Source: Dioscorea cayenensis subsp. rotundata (lineage: Eukaryota > Streptophyta > Magnoliopsida > Dioscoreales > Dioscoreaceae). Taken from it: a stretch of 64,000 nucleotides of DNA. The position numbers and the translations under genes are program-made. The stretch covers positions 32,736,625 through 32,800,624 of the forward strand of contig NC_052490.1 of NCBI RefSeq assembly GCF_009730915.1, in the 5' to 3' direction. The notes under the pieces were generated by a model. That model was not told the origin of the DNA and searched no databases. It saw only the letters and a list, made by a program, of their open reading frames with translations. Below are positions 28,646 to 42,863 of this stretch, one piece after another. How positions within the stretch are numbered: position 1 is the stretch's first letter; each line of letters opens with the position of its first letter.

Positions 28646-29364
28646 TTTTTTTTTTAAAAGGTGGATGAACCACATTAGAGCGACAAAAAAATACATGACA
28701 ACCACTAGATGTGGTCAACAACAACAAAATACAACCAACCAACCGGGCGACACCCCGTCCAGATCAACCAATCAGAATCTAGTCAGCGCCGGTAACTCGG
28801 GTCTCATGCAATGTCGGAGTCTCACCAACCTCCTGAACCTGAGGGCCGAGAAACTCCAGGCTTCTTCTAACAGTGTTGAGGTCATCCTCCATCTTCGCTC
28901 TAGGCCCCTCTGCGAAAGAAGAGCACCAAGATACAAAGCATACGATTAATTTTCACGATGATGCAATGCATAGAAGAAACATTGGCATTAAAAATACAAT
29001 CATTCCTAGTTAGCCAGACATTCTAAATTAGAGCTTTAGCCACTAAGTCTCCAAAAGCCTTTCTATCGTGATGTAAGCCAGAACGCCACCTTCCCCAAAG
29101 ATCCTCGATGGAAAACGGGATCCGGGGAATCTGCAGAATCGCTGCAAAGTACTCTCAGATGTACTTAGCAACAGGGCAAAGAATGAACAAGTGATCTGTC
29201 GACTCCACATCGGCGTGGCACAAGACACAGGTGTTCAGTCGAATTGGAGAGAGTTGAGTGGAGACGGTTGATTCATGCCCACCATGATAATGAATGGTTG
29301 GGTTAGGTTTTCCTTTTATTAACTCAATAAATATATGATAATGAAAGCTAACCCTATTAATCAC
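28646..29364 (-). pseudogene. Decayed LINE fragment (zf-RVT end of the reverse transcriptase ORF)
   Basis: Read on the minus strand, a zf-RVT-type zinc finger is clear: CVLCHADVESTDHLFILCPV. After it, in the same frame, comes the usual tail of plant LINE ORF2 (EDLWGRWRSGLHH, NVWLTRNDCIFNA), with stop codons where Trp is expected (after AKYI and before NVWLTR). The plus-strand T10 at 28646-28655 is the A tail at the 3' end. The copy is truncated at its 5' side near 29364, lacks the polymerase core, and cannot code for a working protein. The GC-richer composition matches its foreign origin. Confidence 0.8.
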
Positions 29365-31959
29365 TTTTTTATTTTATTTTATTTTTTATAGAAGGTAGGA
29401 AGGGTAGGAACTTATTATGAAATAATTAATTTTTTTAATTAACAAAAGTTAATAATTTGTGGAATATTACTTTTTCATATTTGCCAAAAAGTTTTAAAAT
29501 GTTTCAATTTTCTCAATTGAACAATATATTTTCAGTTTTATTATAATATAAGTTTTTCATTTATTTTTTATATATAATGGATGAGAGTTTTTATAAATTT
29601 TAAAACCAAATTATATGTTATAAGGAATCTACTTTTTTTTTCTCTTAAATGAAATAAAAAAAACAATAATATTGATGATTTTGTGTCCTTCCATGGTCCA
29701 CATGAACGAACTAGGGTAAAATTCATGAAAAAGCCCCAATTATGAGTTAATTATTAAAATTGAAACTTAAAAATTTAATAACATGACAACAATTGCATTG
29801 TGCAGTGATCAATCACATTGATAGTGGATGAAGAGATGCAAAGTTGAATCCCCACGTCGCAATACTATATTAGTATTGTTCATCAATTATTCTTAGAATA
29901 TTTTGTACTGTTTATATGTTATTTAAGTGGGCCCACTAATTTTTTTGTGAGAGCAATTGTATTTTACTCTCCCCAAATTTATTGGCTCTTGTAAATCTTC
30001 TAAAAATACCCATGATGGATTTTCAATGCTTAGTGTGGCACATGGCAAAGTTAGTAACTATTTAAAGGTCGATAAATTATTATAATTTATGCATCTTTAA
30101 ATCTGCTTTGTTCATTGATAAACTTTTAGTAAAGAACACTTATAATCTATTGTAAAATAAATAAATAACCAAACAAACTTATAACATAATCTATGGTAAC
30201 TCATGCAGGTGAAAAATACAAGTGTGTTAAGATATTAATTTTACAGCTACGTAAATCTCTGACTCTGCTTTGTCCATACTTTATTAAAAAAATTAAAATA
30301 ATAACATAATTTAAACAAGAGCACATTTTTTTTAAAAAATTAATATTCCCCAAAATCCGTGAAATAATAAAATTTCAATACAATGGGATGGATAAAAAGG
30401 GAATGTTCCAACCCTCAAAATATCGGAAGAATTTGGAAAAATAAAAAGTTGTGATCTAGATGATAAGAATGCAAGAAAATTCAAAGGAAAAGAGAAAGAA
30501 AGAAAGAAAAGAAGTTCATGTGGTGAAAGGTGGAAGAAGAAAAATAGCAGGGAATTTGCAGGAGAGCATGATAATGATAATGAGAGTCACTTTCATGGCA
30601 TATCTCAATCAGTTCCTCATCCTCTCAATGAGCATTTGTGTAGCTGGAGCCATTGCATATCTAGATATATATATATATATATATATATTAAAGAGGATAG
30701 CTTACTAATTAACAAGTGTGATTACTTAATAAATAATTATTTTATTATCAGTGGTGATGTTGATTCTTAGGGGGTAAATAATTATGATTCTTTTGATATT
30801 TTCAATTTCTATAAAATATATATAGGTCACTAGTAAGTATTAAAAGGTAAGTTGGAAAACAAAAACAAAATAAATATTTGATGATTCTCTTTAAAAATTA
30901 CAAAGACCAATCTACCATTAAAAAAGAACATTTTTTTTTTTCTCAATTTTCGTTTTTGTCTATTCATTTTTGTAAAATCTGTAATAGATTTAGAACATTT
31001 CCCATTTTAAGATTTTGGTCACCGTTATTTTATTTTTTATATATATAGTTATATATATTTTTTATTTTAATTAAATCATGATTTAATTAATTTTTTTAAA
31101 TATCTATAATTTAATAAATAATTCAAAAATAATTATTTCCTTCGATTTTATACATCTAATATGGTATCAATCCTCTCTTGTGTGATTAGAAATATTTTTT
31201 TATTATATATATATATGTATAGCATGCATACTAGATGAATGGAACATGGTACCTTCATTGGGAGTGACGAATATTTATTGAATTTTCAATAGTTGGAAGG
31301 TACTAGGCGAGTACTAGATTCAAAGTAATCCTAATATAATATTTTTGGTGGAATACTTAATTGAATAATTGTTAATTATTATTATCACGATTAGTTTAAT
31401 TAAATTTGATTTGGAGTTTCCGAAATTCATTGAAACATTTGAATTTTTGATTTTTTATTTCCAGATTATAATTGTGAATTAGTGTATATGTTGTTTGCTT
31501 TTACGATTATCATTAATCTAAAATTCTATATTTAAAATTTCAGTATACAAAAATACAGTTTTTATAGTGAAAATTTATCCAACTAGTGTCTCTATTTTTA
31601 ACTTTAAAATAAAATATTTTAAAAATATTTTTCCCACTTCACAATTTATATATTCCTCCCATCAAACTATTAGCTCCATATACTTCCAATTTTATTAACT
31701 GTATTTTGGGTGTTGTGGTTTTTTATTGCTATCGATAATAATTTATGTTATGAATATTTTTTTATGTTTTTATTTTATTATTCATGTAATTTTTCTTAAA
31801 TTTAATAAATTTATATTTTTTGTATTATTTTCTTTAATTTGTTATTTCTTATTAACTAAAAATATAAACATAAATTATAAATTATTAATTTGATTAAAAT
31901 ATAAAATTATGAATACAAATTTTATAATGAAAAGAAAAAAAATAAAATAAAATATGTGC

Positions 31960-32009
31960 TATAGTGACATGCATTTGCGTGTCACTATAACAAATTGCAT
32001 GTCACTATA
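31960..32009. repeat. Perfect 14-bp inverted repeat plus third arm copy
   Basis: TATAGTGACATGCA at 31960-31973 is the exact reverse complement of TGCATGTCACTATA at 31996-32009. A third copy with one mismatch (GCGTGTCACTATA) sits between them at 31977-31989. The arms could form a small hairpin with either partner. Confidence 0.8.
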
Positions 32010-35000
32010 ACATCTGTCCCAAATCTAGTGGTTTGCTTGAAGTTTGAGGCTGCCTTGGAGAAGTCCTAAAAGTTTATCAAAACTTTGACAAGTGTGCGAG
32101 ACTTTGGAAACAAAATAATAGTGATGACTTATTGATGAGTCATCTTAAAAATATATGTCCAAAATGTAAAAAAAAAAAAATGACATTAAATATTTATTTC
32201 AATTAATTTTAAAATAAATTCAAACTAACAATCTCATATCAGATACAATTAAATTTATTCAACCACTAATCAAATATAATTATAGAGTTGAAAGGTTTTA
32301 ATAAGAATTTCAAGATAGATACAAAAGATCGAGGTTTTATCATGTTATGTGATGTAAAATAAATTATATTATAATATATATATATATATGAAAGATCCAG
32401 TGATGGGACCAATCATTGAATACTTGCACATGGCTTTGGCTCGAACTTCAGAGTTGAATTGTTGAAGTAATATATTTCTAAATTGCTGATTTAATTAATC
32501 ACAATTATTGGAAATGTTCACTCCTACCTTATATTAATTGATATTATTATTGCAACTATACTAATTAATTAAAAAATATTCAAAGCTCAATGCTTAAAAA
32601 AAAAAATAATTAATAAATCAGTTATGGGTATAAGCATAGTAATTTTTTTTTTCATTTCTGTTAAGAGGTTAGTGGTATATCCATCTTATAAAAAATAAAT
32701 AAAATATTTAATAAAATTAATGATAGGTTAATCACAAAAATTTATTATTTAAGTTATCATTTTTTTATGAAAAAATTAAAATAAAAAAACTTTATGGTTT
32801 CTCAAATGCAGGTTAGTTGTTTTCATTTTTAAACTAAATAATTTCTCCATCTAGTACTAAGACTAAACTCTTAAACGCTATTAACTCGCTACGAAGTAAA
32901 AATAATCAATTTATTATTAAAAAAAACTATGTGGTATAAAAAAAGTATGATTTTCAACGTGATTTAATTTGATTTCTGGAATTCAAGTTTTTTTTTGTAT
33001 ATCAGATTTTTTAGAGAGATTAATAAATTTTAAAAATATTTAATTTTTTATGCTAAATGAGACGACTTTTCGATAAATTGACCACCTTTAAGAAGAGCAT
33101 GTTAACAGTTTTTTTTTTTAACTCGAGAAACCACTTAATTTAAAAATAAAAAATAAAATAAACCTCTATCTTCTTCTCTTTTCTTTTTTTTTTGTGCAAA
33201 ACTAGAAAACACAAGTTTTTTTTTTTTTTAATTTCCTCTTTTGAAGTTGGTCCTTCACTTACTATCAATATCAGTATTATGTACTTAAAGTGGTCAATTT
33301 TATATTATCCCATTTTGATTAAAATTTGAAGTTATTTACCCATATTTCTTTTATATTTGAATATAGTCCCAAATGTCTGTGTACTTATAAGACATGGTAT
33401 GAAAGAAAAGAAAATAAATGAAAAGAAAAGAAGAAAAAGAAAAGAAGGAAAAGGGGGGAAGAGAACATCATTTTCAAAAATCCCTCAAACCTTATCTCTG
33501 GCAAGATTCTAGCAAGATTAGATTCATATTAAGTGGTAGATAATTTGAAAGGTGGGTGGGTGATGGTGATTTGGAATGTGGGGGCACTTACATGTGATTT
33601 TGTCCCTTCTTCCCAACTTGAATACAAAAACAATGCAATCAAACAAGCAAGCAATATAACCAATTACATCCATATATATTTATATGTATACATATTTTTG
33701 GTAACACGAAGGCAATTGTGTTTGCTTTTGGGGATTTGCAACTCACTAGTGTGGGAAGAAGATTTGCACCACTTATTTGTTGAGGTATGTCTAGAGATGA
33801 ATAGCAAACAATAAATAGATATGAAAGCTGAAAGAATTTACATGTTGCTAATTCAATTTAACTTACACTAATTAATAAAAAGATTATATTTATTTGTTTG
33901 AGAACTAATAAAAAAAACAAGACATCAATAAAATCACACTTATATATCAAAAACTAAATTAGTTTGACTAAAACCAAACCAAACTGATTCAAATCATTTT
34001 GAATTAAATTGTGAAAATGAGTCAATTCATATACCCAAATTCCTTACTCACCAATGACCTCATAAAAAAAATTTATGTCAAGCTCTTAAAAAATAAACGA
34101 GAATACTAATTGGTTCTTATCACAAAATAATTCGAGCCATGTTCCAAAATTTTTTAGTGGTCTATTAAAAAAATATACTAGTTTAATGGTATTAAAAAAA
34201 CATGTTTAAGATATTAAAATATGATTTTTTTTTTAAAAAAAAATAAGTTTCTTTGAGAAGTAATTAAAGGAATAAATAATTTTTTTAGAATTTTTAATTA
34301 TTTGTTTAGTTTAAGTTGTAAATCTAAATAGTCTTTTAGCTTTTGGATAATTTTATACAAGACTAAGTAACTTTTTGAAAATTTGTTCAGCTCACAGGAA
34401 AGCACATGTTGTCTTTTACACAGTGAAATGATATGGTTTGGTTTTTTAAAACCATTCAGTTTTCCGGAGAGTCGATGTCATTATATAATGAAGCTAAACA
34501 TCAAAATAAATAAATAAATAAAATAAAATAATCTTGTAGTGATGTTTAGCTTCAAAGAAAAATTAAATAATTTTGTAAAGCTAAAGAACTTTTGAAATGA
34601 CATTTAGATTTGTCAATACTTGTTTGAGTACTGGCAAAAAAAGTCTAAAATAATTTTAATAATTGAGACATAAAAAAATACAACTCAAATAAATAAATAA
34701 ATAAATAAATAAATAAGACATAAATGTCTTCTCTTTACCTAATTTTTCTTTCTAGAAGTAATCAACTTAGAAGAATATAATATTTGAATAAAAGAGGATG
34801 AGGGAGCAATTTCAAGGTGGGGAGTACTCTCTTCATTGTCTTTTTTCTTTTATTTTAATTCTAATAATTCCAAATAATATATATCAAGATCAAAACAATC
34901 CAATTTAGTTAATTAAAGAAATAAAAAATAATTATTATTTTCACAAGGACAAACAAGTTGCATCAAGTGACCCACATATTTGGGAAATCCAAGAGAATGC

Positions 35001-35519
35001 CATCCAAAGTTGAGGACAAAAACAAAGGCATTGATCAATGAATAGAGAGGCTAAAGAGGTCCTACTGTGAAAGGATCTTCAATTGCCACCTTTGTTTGTG
35101 GGGCCATCTTAATATAAAAGCCATTAAACAAAGGCATTGGATTTTACTTCAATTAAGTTACTTAATTTTTTTATAAGTATTTTAGTATTTATAATTACCA
35201 ATTTTGCTTCATAAAAACCTCATCACATAGTCATATTTAAATTATACCTACAATAGGGGAATATTTTCTACGACCATCTTTTGATTTTAAATCGTGCAGG
35301 CAACTCGATGTGAGTGGATATAAAATGCAATAGTGAGCTATCCAGTTTATATCTGATATTTTAACTGATAGTCAAGAATCTTAATAATCTTTGAGTATAA
35401 TACTTATCTGACATTTCTACATCACTCTACTTTCTGAATAACAACTATTAAATCTTGATTTTACGATTGTTATAAAACAACTCAATTTTTTTTTAAACTA
35501 AGAATGTACCTATAAAACT

Positions 35520-35521
<2 letters not shown>

Positions 35522-35578
<57 letters not shown>
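35522..35578. repeat. Long (AT)n microsatellite
   Basis: An almost uninterrupted TA dinucleotide run of more than 50 bases. Similar shorter tracts lie at about 36255-36280 and 36656-36689. Confidence 0.9.
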
Positions 35579-35581
<3 letters not shown>

Positions 35582-36249
35582 AACACAATTGTTTTTCTTA
35601 TTCAATATTAGACTATTTATTTCATCCTCCCGTGTAGAATCTTAATTATAGAATCAAAATTAAATGTGATACAGTGTTAGTTCATAAATATTGTATATAA
35701 ATAATGATTTTTTCTCTAAATAATTTACTAATAATTTTATTTTCATTGGAAGATGTATAAATATATACACAATCCTTACACCGGATAGGGTATCAATGAG
35801 TCTTTACATGATGATAACATGATATTTGACCCCCACCACAGCAAGAATCCAACTTGGTATTTACTTCCCACTAAAAGGTACCCGCTGCATCGCAACACTT
35901 TTCCTCCCACCGCTTTTCCCCAAACAATATTCCATCTCATGCATATTGACCAAAATGGCACATTTGATTAGTTTATGATAATGTAATTTACCCATACCTT
36001 GCATATATAATCAATGCCATGCGTGTATAATTCTTAATGCGCTCTTTTGTAGCATGATTCGAATTAATTCACTCACTATATCGAGATTTTTAGCGTGTGT
36101 GTGTTTAAGCGCATTTAAGCAATGTATGAAAATTTTTGTAATCGAAAATTTAAACAGATAGATCAATCTCATTTGGTCAAAAGACAGTTTAGTGTAATTA
36201 TTCATAATTAGTCATCTTTTCTTAAAATTATTTTTATTACTCTAAATTA

Positions 36250-36280
<31 letters not shown>

Positions 36281-36652
36281 GATTAATTTGTCAATATATG
36301 TATATAATGTAAAAAATATATTTAAAATAATTCCAACCTTATCTGTTGTCATGTTACACTTCCATCACTTTCTTATCAACTTAAAAAAACAAACACATAC
36401 ACAGGAAGCAAAGAAAGAAAGAAAGAGGAGGATTGGACCTCTACCATTATGATCTACTTTCATGACCACCCAATTGGTACTCTTTGTTATTTATAGACGC
36501 TATGGATATCTATATATCTATGGTCCACTCGTTCTTTGTTATTTATGTGTGTGTGAGTATCAATCTGTTTTCATCTTTATCTTTATCTTTATCTTTTTTT
36601 ATCTTTCTTTCAATATTTTGCTTTTGCTAAAAATAGAATGATGATAGTACAA

Positions 36653-36690
<38 letters not shown>

Positions 36691-36883
36691 ATTCAATGGC
36701 AGTATATTAATTTTTGTTTTGGAATTATTTATTTTTAATTTTAGAAGTGATTTTTTAATGTGGATAAATCAGGAGTTTGAACACTTAATTTATTATTTGG
36801 CATCGAACTAAAATTCTAACTCTTTTATCGTAGTGATAGAGTTAAGCATGTTCAGATGCAAATATTTGTAATACGTAACTTCC

Positions 36884-37883
36884 NNNNNNNNNNNNNNNNN
36901 NNNNNNNNNNNNNNNNNNNNNNNNNNNNNNNNNNNNNNNNNNNNNNNNNNNNNNNNNNNNNNNNNNNNNNNNNNNNNNNNNNNNNNNNNNNNNNNNNNNN
37001 NNNNNNNNNNNNNNNNNNNNNNNNNNNNNNNNNNNNNNNNNNNNNNNNNNNNNNNNNNNNNNNNNNNNNNNNNNNNNNNNNNNNNNNNNNNNNNNNNNNN
37101 NNNNNNNNNNNNNNNNNNNNNNNNNNNNNNNNNNNNNNNNNNNNNNNNNNNNNNNNNNNNNNNNNNNNNNNNNNNNNNNNNNNNNNNNNNNNNNNNNNNN
37201 NNNNNNNNNNNNNNNNNNNNNNNNNNNNNNNNNNNNNNNNNNNNNNNNNNNNNNNNNNNNNNNNNNNNNNNNNNNNNNNNNNNNNNNNNNNNNNNNNNNN
37301 NNNNNNNNNNNNNNNNNNNNNNNNNNNNNNNNNNNNNNNNNNNNNNNNNNNNNNNNNNNNNNNNNNNNNNNNNNNNNNNNNNNNNNNNNNNNNNNNNNNN
37401 NNNNNNNNNNNNNNNNNNNNNNNNNNNNNNNNNNNNNNNNNNNNNNNNNNNNNNNNNNNNNNNNNNNNNNNNNNNNNNNNNNNNNNNNNNNNNNNNNNNN
37501 NNNNNNNNNNNNNNNNNNNNNNNNNNNNNNNNNNNNNNNNNNNNNNNNNNNNNNNNNNNNNNNNNNNNNNNNNNNNNNNNNNNNNNNNNNNNNNNNNNNN
37601 NNNNNNNNNNNNNNNNNNNNNNNNNNNNNNNNNNNNNNNNNNNNNNNNNNNNNNNNNNNNNNNNNNNNNNNNNNNNNNNNNNNNNNNNNNNNNNNNNNNN
37701 NNNNNNNNNNNNNNNNNNNNNNNNNNNNNNNNNNNNNNNNNNNNNNNNNNNNNNNNNNNNNNNNNNNNNNNNNNNNNNNNNNNNNNNNNNNNNNNNNNNN
37801 NNNNNNNNNNNNNNNNNNNNNNNNNNNNNNNNNNNNNNNNNNNNNNNNNNNNNNNNNNNNNNNNNNNNNNNNNNNNNNNNNNN
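36884..37883. other. Assembly gap (exactly 1000 N)
   Basis: Second run of exactly 1000 N, flanked by AT-rich intergenic DNA on both sides. Its real length is unknown, and no gene is seen entering it. Confidence 0.97.
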
Positions 37884-40800
37884 GTTTATTTTTATTATTT
37901 CATCTCTTTTTACTTGTGAGAAAGAGTTCAAGAAGTAATGTTATTCATGGACAATGCCAAGTGTATGTTTGCATACACAAAGGAAATTAAAAGATTCTCA
38001 TGATAAATGTGATGACATTATTTTCAAACTTATTTTGAGTATGAACTTTTAAAAAGTATAAAGAAAAAGAAAAGAAAATTATGTATAATAAATGTCTTGA
38101 AATCTTAATTTATCATGCTAAATTTGAATAAGTTTACATGTCACTTTAGCTCGGCAAACAAACATACAAATTTCAATGTTTGTCTGAAAGGGATGACCAG
38201 TTTTTCAAACCAAATTTAATTGGATCTTTATTTTACCTAAATTTTATTTCAAACAAAATGTCAAACTTAATTATAGTACATCTTTGAGCACCAACTTTGA
38301 ATGCGATGGTTCATATGATAAAAGTGAGAAACTTTAAGCTATAAAGCTAAATTTGAATCATGTTTCCATTTTGTTTGAGTTATATCAAAACTAATTTCAA
38401 GCATGACTAAAATATAAATTTTGGAAATTTTTTTTATAAAGACAACGAGTACCGTGGAAAGAACAGATAAATACAAATGTGTACCAATTATAATGGCTTA
38501 ATAACTCCTTAAAAATTTATTATATGTGATGAGTTAACATGCAGGCAATGAGATTCGTTACGTACGCAGATGAAATATTATTCAAACAGAAAAATCTAAC
38601 ATGATAAGAATAAAGAATTCTTGATTAATCATGTTGCACTTAGACAAGTTTACATTTCTTTCTAATCATACACTAAATTAGATGTTCTCTAATTGAGTGA
38701 GGAATCCAAACTTCTTTAAATCAAGTCAAACTCCATCTCCTCCACACACACAATTAAAAATTAAAAAGAAAAAAGAACAAGAAAACCTGTTTGACCAAAA
38801 ATAAAAATGATCTACGTCTCTGCAATTCTCAAACACAAGATCTACAAATAAGATCTCCAAAAAGAGAATGGCCATACCTATGCTTTGAATCTATTGTTGT
38901 ACATTTGGTACATATCTTCCTAAATATCATGATATGCTTCTTTGAACATAAGTGGGAGTGTCACACACACAAAAGTAAAGAAAAAAAAAAGGAAAAAGTA
39001 TAGTCCTTTTCATTCTTTTTGGATAAACTAGATCAGATAGACATCAATTCTCAACCTCTTCCCATCCATCTATCTATCTATCTTTCTACAAGTCTCTTCT
39101 TTCAAACATAGTATCATGGGATGAAAAAGCAAAGTAGATTTGAATCACACCTTTCCTTCTTTCAAACAGGAAAACAAAGAGAACCAACAACCACATCTAC
39201 TTCTATCCGGATAAAAGATGTCATTATTATATATATATATGTAAATGTCAATGATCACCTTCTCCGCAATTGCCATTCTTTTATTGAATTTGGGACCAAT
39301 TTAGTCAAATTTTTCAACCGACTCTATCTAAGGACTGACCTTTAAGAACTCTGGTTTGAATGGAGGTAAGAAAGTAATTTTAGTCTTAAGATCTTTTTTT
39401 TTTTTTTTAGGGTGATTTACTAGAATGCATGGTTGGAAAGTAATAACCGCTTGTCCAAACAATTTGATATGAATAATTGGTGGGAATATAAGATGGTAAT
39501 TATGAATAAATTAATTATGGAAAAATCTAAAGGGAAAAGCCATGCACACAGTCTCTAAACTCAAAACATGAATTGGATTCGTGTGATCATTGTTTGGTTG
39601 TATGTAATGAAGATGAAGTTGTGTGTCTTTACATGCCATGTGTTATGCAATGAGTTCCCCAAAATAAGCAAACAAACAAGCATCAAAATAAGATGCATGA
39701 TCTAACTTGTTTTGTAACCATTTAATTTATATGTGGTGGTTGAGATATTTGTGTTGCTCTGGTGTGTGGAAGCATTGTATTTTATCAAATATTCTCTTTT
39801 CAAACACACACACACTCACACACATTGAATCTAATATCACATGACCAAAGTGATTTGATCAAGCACTTTCTTGTGAGAACTTGTGGAATAACTGTCACTT
39901 TAGGAGTCATATTAGATTTTATTTGATTGTTATGAAGACAAATGAATCATATTCATGAAAAGAATGATTAATAAATGTATTTGAGAGTCACCATCACAAT
40001 AGGTAAATAGTAAACTATTTTGACTCTCACGTAAAAGATTGACAATTTAATTCCCTCTCAATGTAGGGGTGTATGTTAGCTTATCCATATTTAAAAAAAT
40101 ATAATTGAATTTAAATAATAAAAAAATTCATAATTGTGCATTGTCACAAAGCAAATAATTAAGATTTTGTGGATCAAAAATTTGAATTTAAAATTATTTA
40201 TTTAAACAGCTTAAACTTCTACCACTTGCATCAAACATGTTAGTAAGTTTATTATATCATGTTTTAGTAATAACTTGATCAACACAATATTAAAAATTAT
40301 GTTCCTATTTTAGTTTTTATGAAATAATTTTACTAAAAGATTATTATAAATTAGACCCTAAAAAGTGTCACTATGTAAAATAGAATGCAAAATGAATATG
40401 AACATGTCAAAACTAATTTTAAAGCATCAACCTTATTAAAAATTGACTACAAAGTAAAGATCTACTTATTTTCACATGTAAACCTTAACTCAAACCCTAA
40501 CCTAACCATAGTGTGTTTTCACTTGGGAAACACATCATGTGGAGGCACATCATCTTTCACCTCCAAGAAGACAGAGCAAACTCATTAGGAAAAATGGATG
40601 TTAATGGTGTAGCATCAAGCTAGCTCCCTATCTATTTGTTCTATTCCTGATTTACTTTGGAATATCCAATCAAAGCTTCCCAAGTGCCCATTCATTCAAT
40701 GACCCCTCTCCCATTATTGAATTTATTTAAGGTCCCCACCTTTCCCCCTCTCTCTCTCATATCATTTAGCCAAGGATCCACACAAGTACACACCTTGGTT

Positions 40801-42326
40801 CAATGATTCTACCCTTGAGAAATATTCTTCCTTTTATGACACACCAAAAATAACAAAGTGGTGCTTAATTGATTATATGTTTTTTTTTTATCTAATTCAT
40901 GAAAATATATTTACTTATATAGCTCAGAAGTCGTATATTTGTTAGATATTTAATATGAGAGAGATGGAGAGAGGATGTGGGTGATATTGAAAATTTCTTG
41001 TTATCTTCGTCCTTTTGTAGTCATTGCAGCATTTTTTTTTAATATAGCTTTTTCATTTTCAATGATATAAACAAAGAAAACAAAGATTCACGAGAATAAA
41101 TATATTTTTTTAAATATCATTTTAATACATATATATACAAACATATTAGTAATGTGATCATTTAAAACATGTTAAAAGATGTTTATAGACAAGGACGCAA
41201 GTGTAAATTCAATAAAATAATTATGTTCTCACTTTACGTAAGTTCTAAAATCTGATTTGTGATTCTCTAAAATAAATATTTTATATAATGGATCTGATAT
41301 CAATAAATTAAGAGGAAGGTAGTTATAATTTTAATATTTATTAAAAACATATATAAAAAATTTAATAATTTATTTTAGTTTTTCAACTTAAAAGTTCAAA
41401 GTGTGACTCTTTATCTCATTCACACTTCAATAATTAATTACCTTTGCCTAACTACCATTTTAAATTAAGTCCATGCTATCAGATACTTGATGTTGTCATA
41501 TATCAAAACTTTATTTCTCACACTATTCTCATTTGATCAATTATATATAAGCGGCCGATCATTGATAAATCTATAATTAAGTTGTTTAGGTAGAAATCCT
41601 CCACAACACAAATATTTACAGCATTTTAATGTTATATAAATAGATATAACTTCTTAGGTATTATTCAATTTCATTAATTAATTAATTAATTTATTATTTT
41701 TTAATAGTATGATAGAACCATCAAGTTTTAGAGGGAATTAAACCCTTAATTTTTTGTATGAGAGTCAAATTCATTAATTTATTTCTAAATATTTTAATTT
41801 ATATTTAAAAACCATATATATATATATATATATATAAATTGAATAAACTATCCTATCACTAAAGAATAAAAAAAAACCACAGTACCAAGAATCCCATTGC
41901 CAACATGCAATGTTTAGTTAAAAAAGAAAAAAAAAAAAATATATAATCAGAAAAAAAAGAGTCAGCACCGCACCAAAAAATACAATCCCATAAAAGTGAT
42001 TTATCCATATAAAAATTTCATTCATTAATTATATATTTTCATTTTATTTATAAAAAAAAAAAGAAGAAAAGTACATAACATTCATTCATTAATTCATTCA
42101 TTCATTCCCTTCTTAATTAATCCCACCCTTTTTTTTTTTTATATTAAATCTTTATTATTTAAAGAAACACACATCCTTTTCCTCCATCTTCACTCCTTTC
42201 TCTCATCCATCATTCCACCCCACTCTCCTCCTCCTCCTTCTCCTTCTCCTCCTTCTCTTCTCTCTCTCAATCCCATTACCAAATCTCAAAGCTCTTCTTC
42301 TCTATCCCTACAATAAACCATCAACC
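37884..42326. other. AT-rich intergenic region and PADRE gene promoter
   Basis: No gene seen. (CTAT)n occurs near 39068-39082, and (ATTC)n/(TCAT)n near 42078-42108. Bases 42175-42300 are a strong CT-rich (pyrimidine) tract with CTCCTCCTCCTTCTCC-type units, probably core promoter and 5' leader of the gene at 42327. Confidence 0.55.
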
Positions 42327-42863
42327 ATGAAAGAAACCATAAGGTGCTGCATCTCTTGCATCCTCCCATGCGGTGCTCTAGACGTCATCCGCATCGTCCA
42401 TGCAAATGGCCGTGTTGAAGAGATAAGCCATGCAGTACGTGCCGCTGATATCTTACAAGATTATCCCAAACACGTTCTTCGGAAACCACCTTCTTCTTCT
42501 TCTTCTTTCTCTTCATCCTCCTTCTCAGACTATGATGATGATGTTTCACATCATAAACCAATCATAGTCCCTCCAAACGCTGAGCTTCAAAGAGGAAAGA
42601 TTTACTTCCTCATGCCGGTTGCCACCTCACCGGCGCCGGAGAAACAAAGAGTTCATGGCAGGAGAAGGAGGAAGAAGAGAGATGTGGATGGTCATGATCA
42701 TGGTGTGATGAATGACAGAACTAGGCTTCTTGTTTCTGATCAATACTTGTCTGAGATTTTGTCTGAGAAGGTGATGTCTTCTCAGAGGGATAGGAGAAGA
42801 GGAAGAGTTGCTGTTTGGAGACCTCACTTGGAGAGCATCTCTGAAGCTTCTAATGATCTTTAA
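42327..42863 (+). CDS. PADRE (DUF4228) domain protein
   Basis: Single exon of 178 residues. PADRE proteins are small plant proteins, many of them stress- or pathogen-responsive; their biochemical role is not settled. The N-terminal half carries the conserved pattern MKETIRCCISCILPCGALDV, IRIVHANGRVEEISHAVRAA and DILQDYPKHVLRKP. A Ser-rich loop with an acidic patch follows (near residues 55-75), then the second conserved strand PNAELQRGKIYFLMPV. The C-terminus has a basic RRRRKKR cluster and ends in LESISEASNDL. There is no signal peptide or membrane span. The ATG follows a pyrimidine-rich leader, and a poly(CTT) run just after the stop belongs to the 3' UTR. Confidence 0.88.
   Translation: MKETIRCCISCILPCGALDVIRIVHANGRVEEISHAVRAADILQDYPKHVLRKPPSSSSSFSSSSFSDYDDDVSHHKPIIVPPNAELQRGKIYFLMPVATSPAPEKQRVHGRRRRKKRDVDGHDHGVMNDRTRLLVSDQYLSEILSEKVMSSQRDRRRGRVAVWRPHLESISEASNDL

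Larger units (their letters stand above)
29365..36883. other. Large AT-rich intergenic region, left of gap 2
   Basis: No gene is supported in 7.5 kb on either strand. Open frames at 30460-30708 and 33533-33814 are short, end in repeat-derived Ile-Tyr runs and show no family features. The region holds AT-rich low-complexity sequence, several (AT)n tracts, (AAAT)n at about 34690-34713 and (TCTTTA)n near 36570-36595. Confidence 0.6.

Noticed and set aside
30460-30708. 82-codon frame with a hydrophobic stretch
   Set aside because: Starts in AG-rich low-complexity sequence and ends in an (AT)n-coded Ile-Tyr run; no promoter or family evidence.
34690-34713. CRISPR-like regular repeats
   Set aside because: Simple (AAAT)n and other microsatellites without spacers, in a plant nuclear genome.
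36852-37938. Long open frames across the second N run
   Set aside because: Same artefact: the runs of N contain no stop codons.
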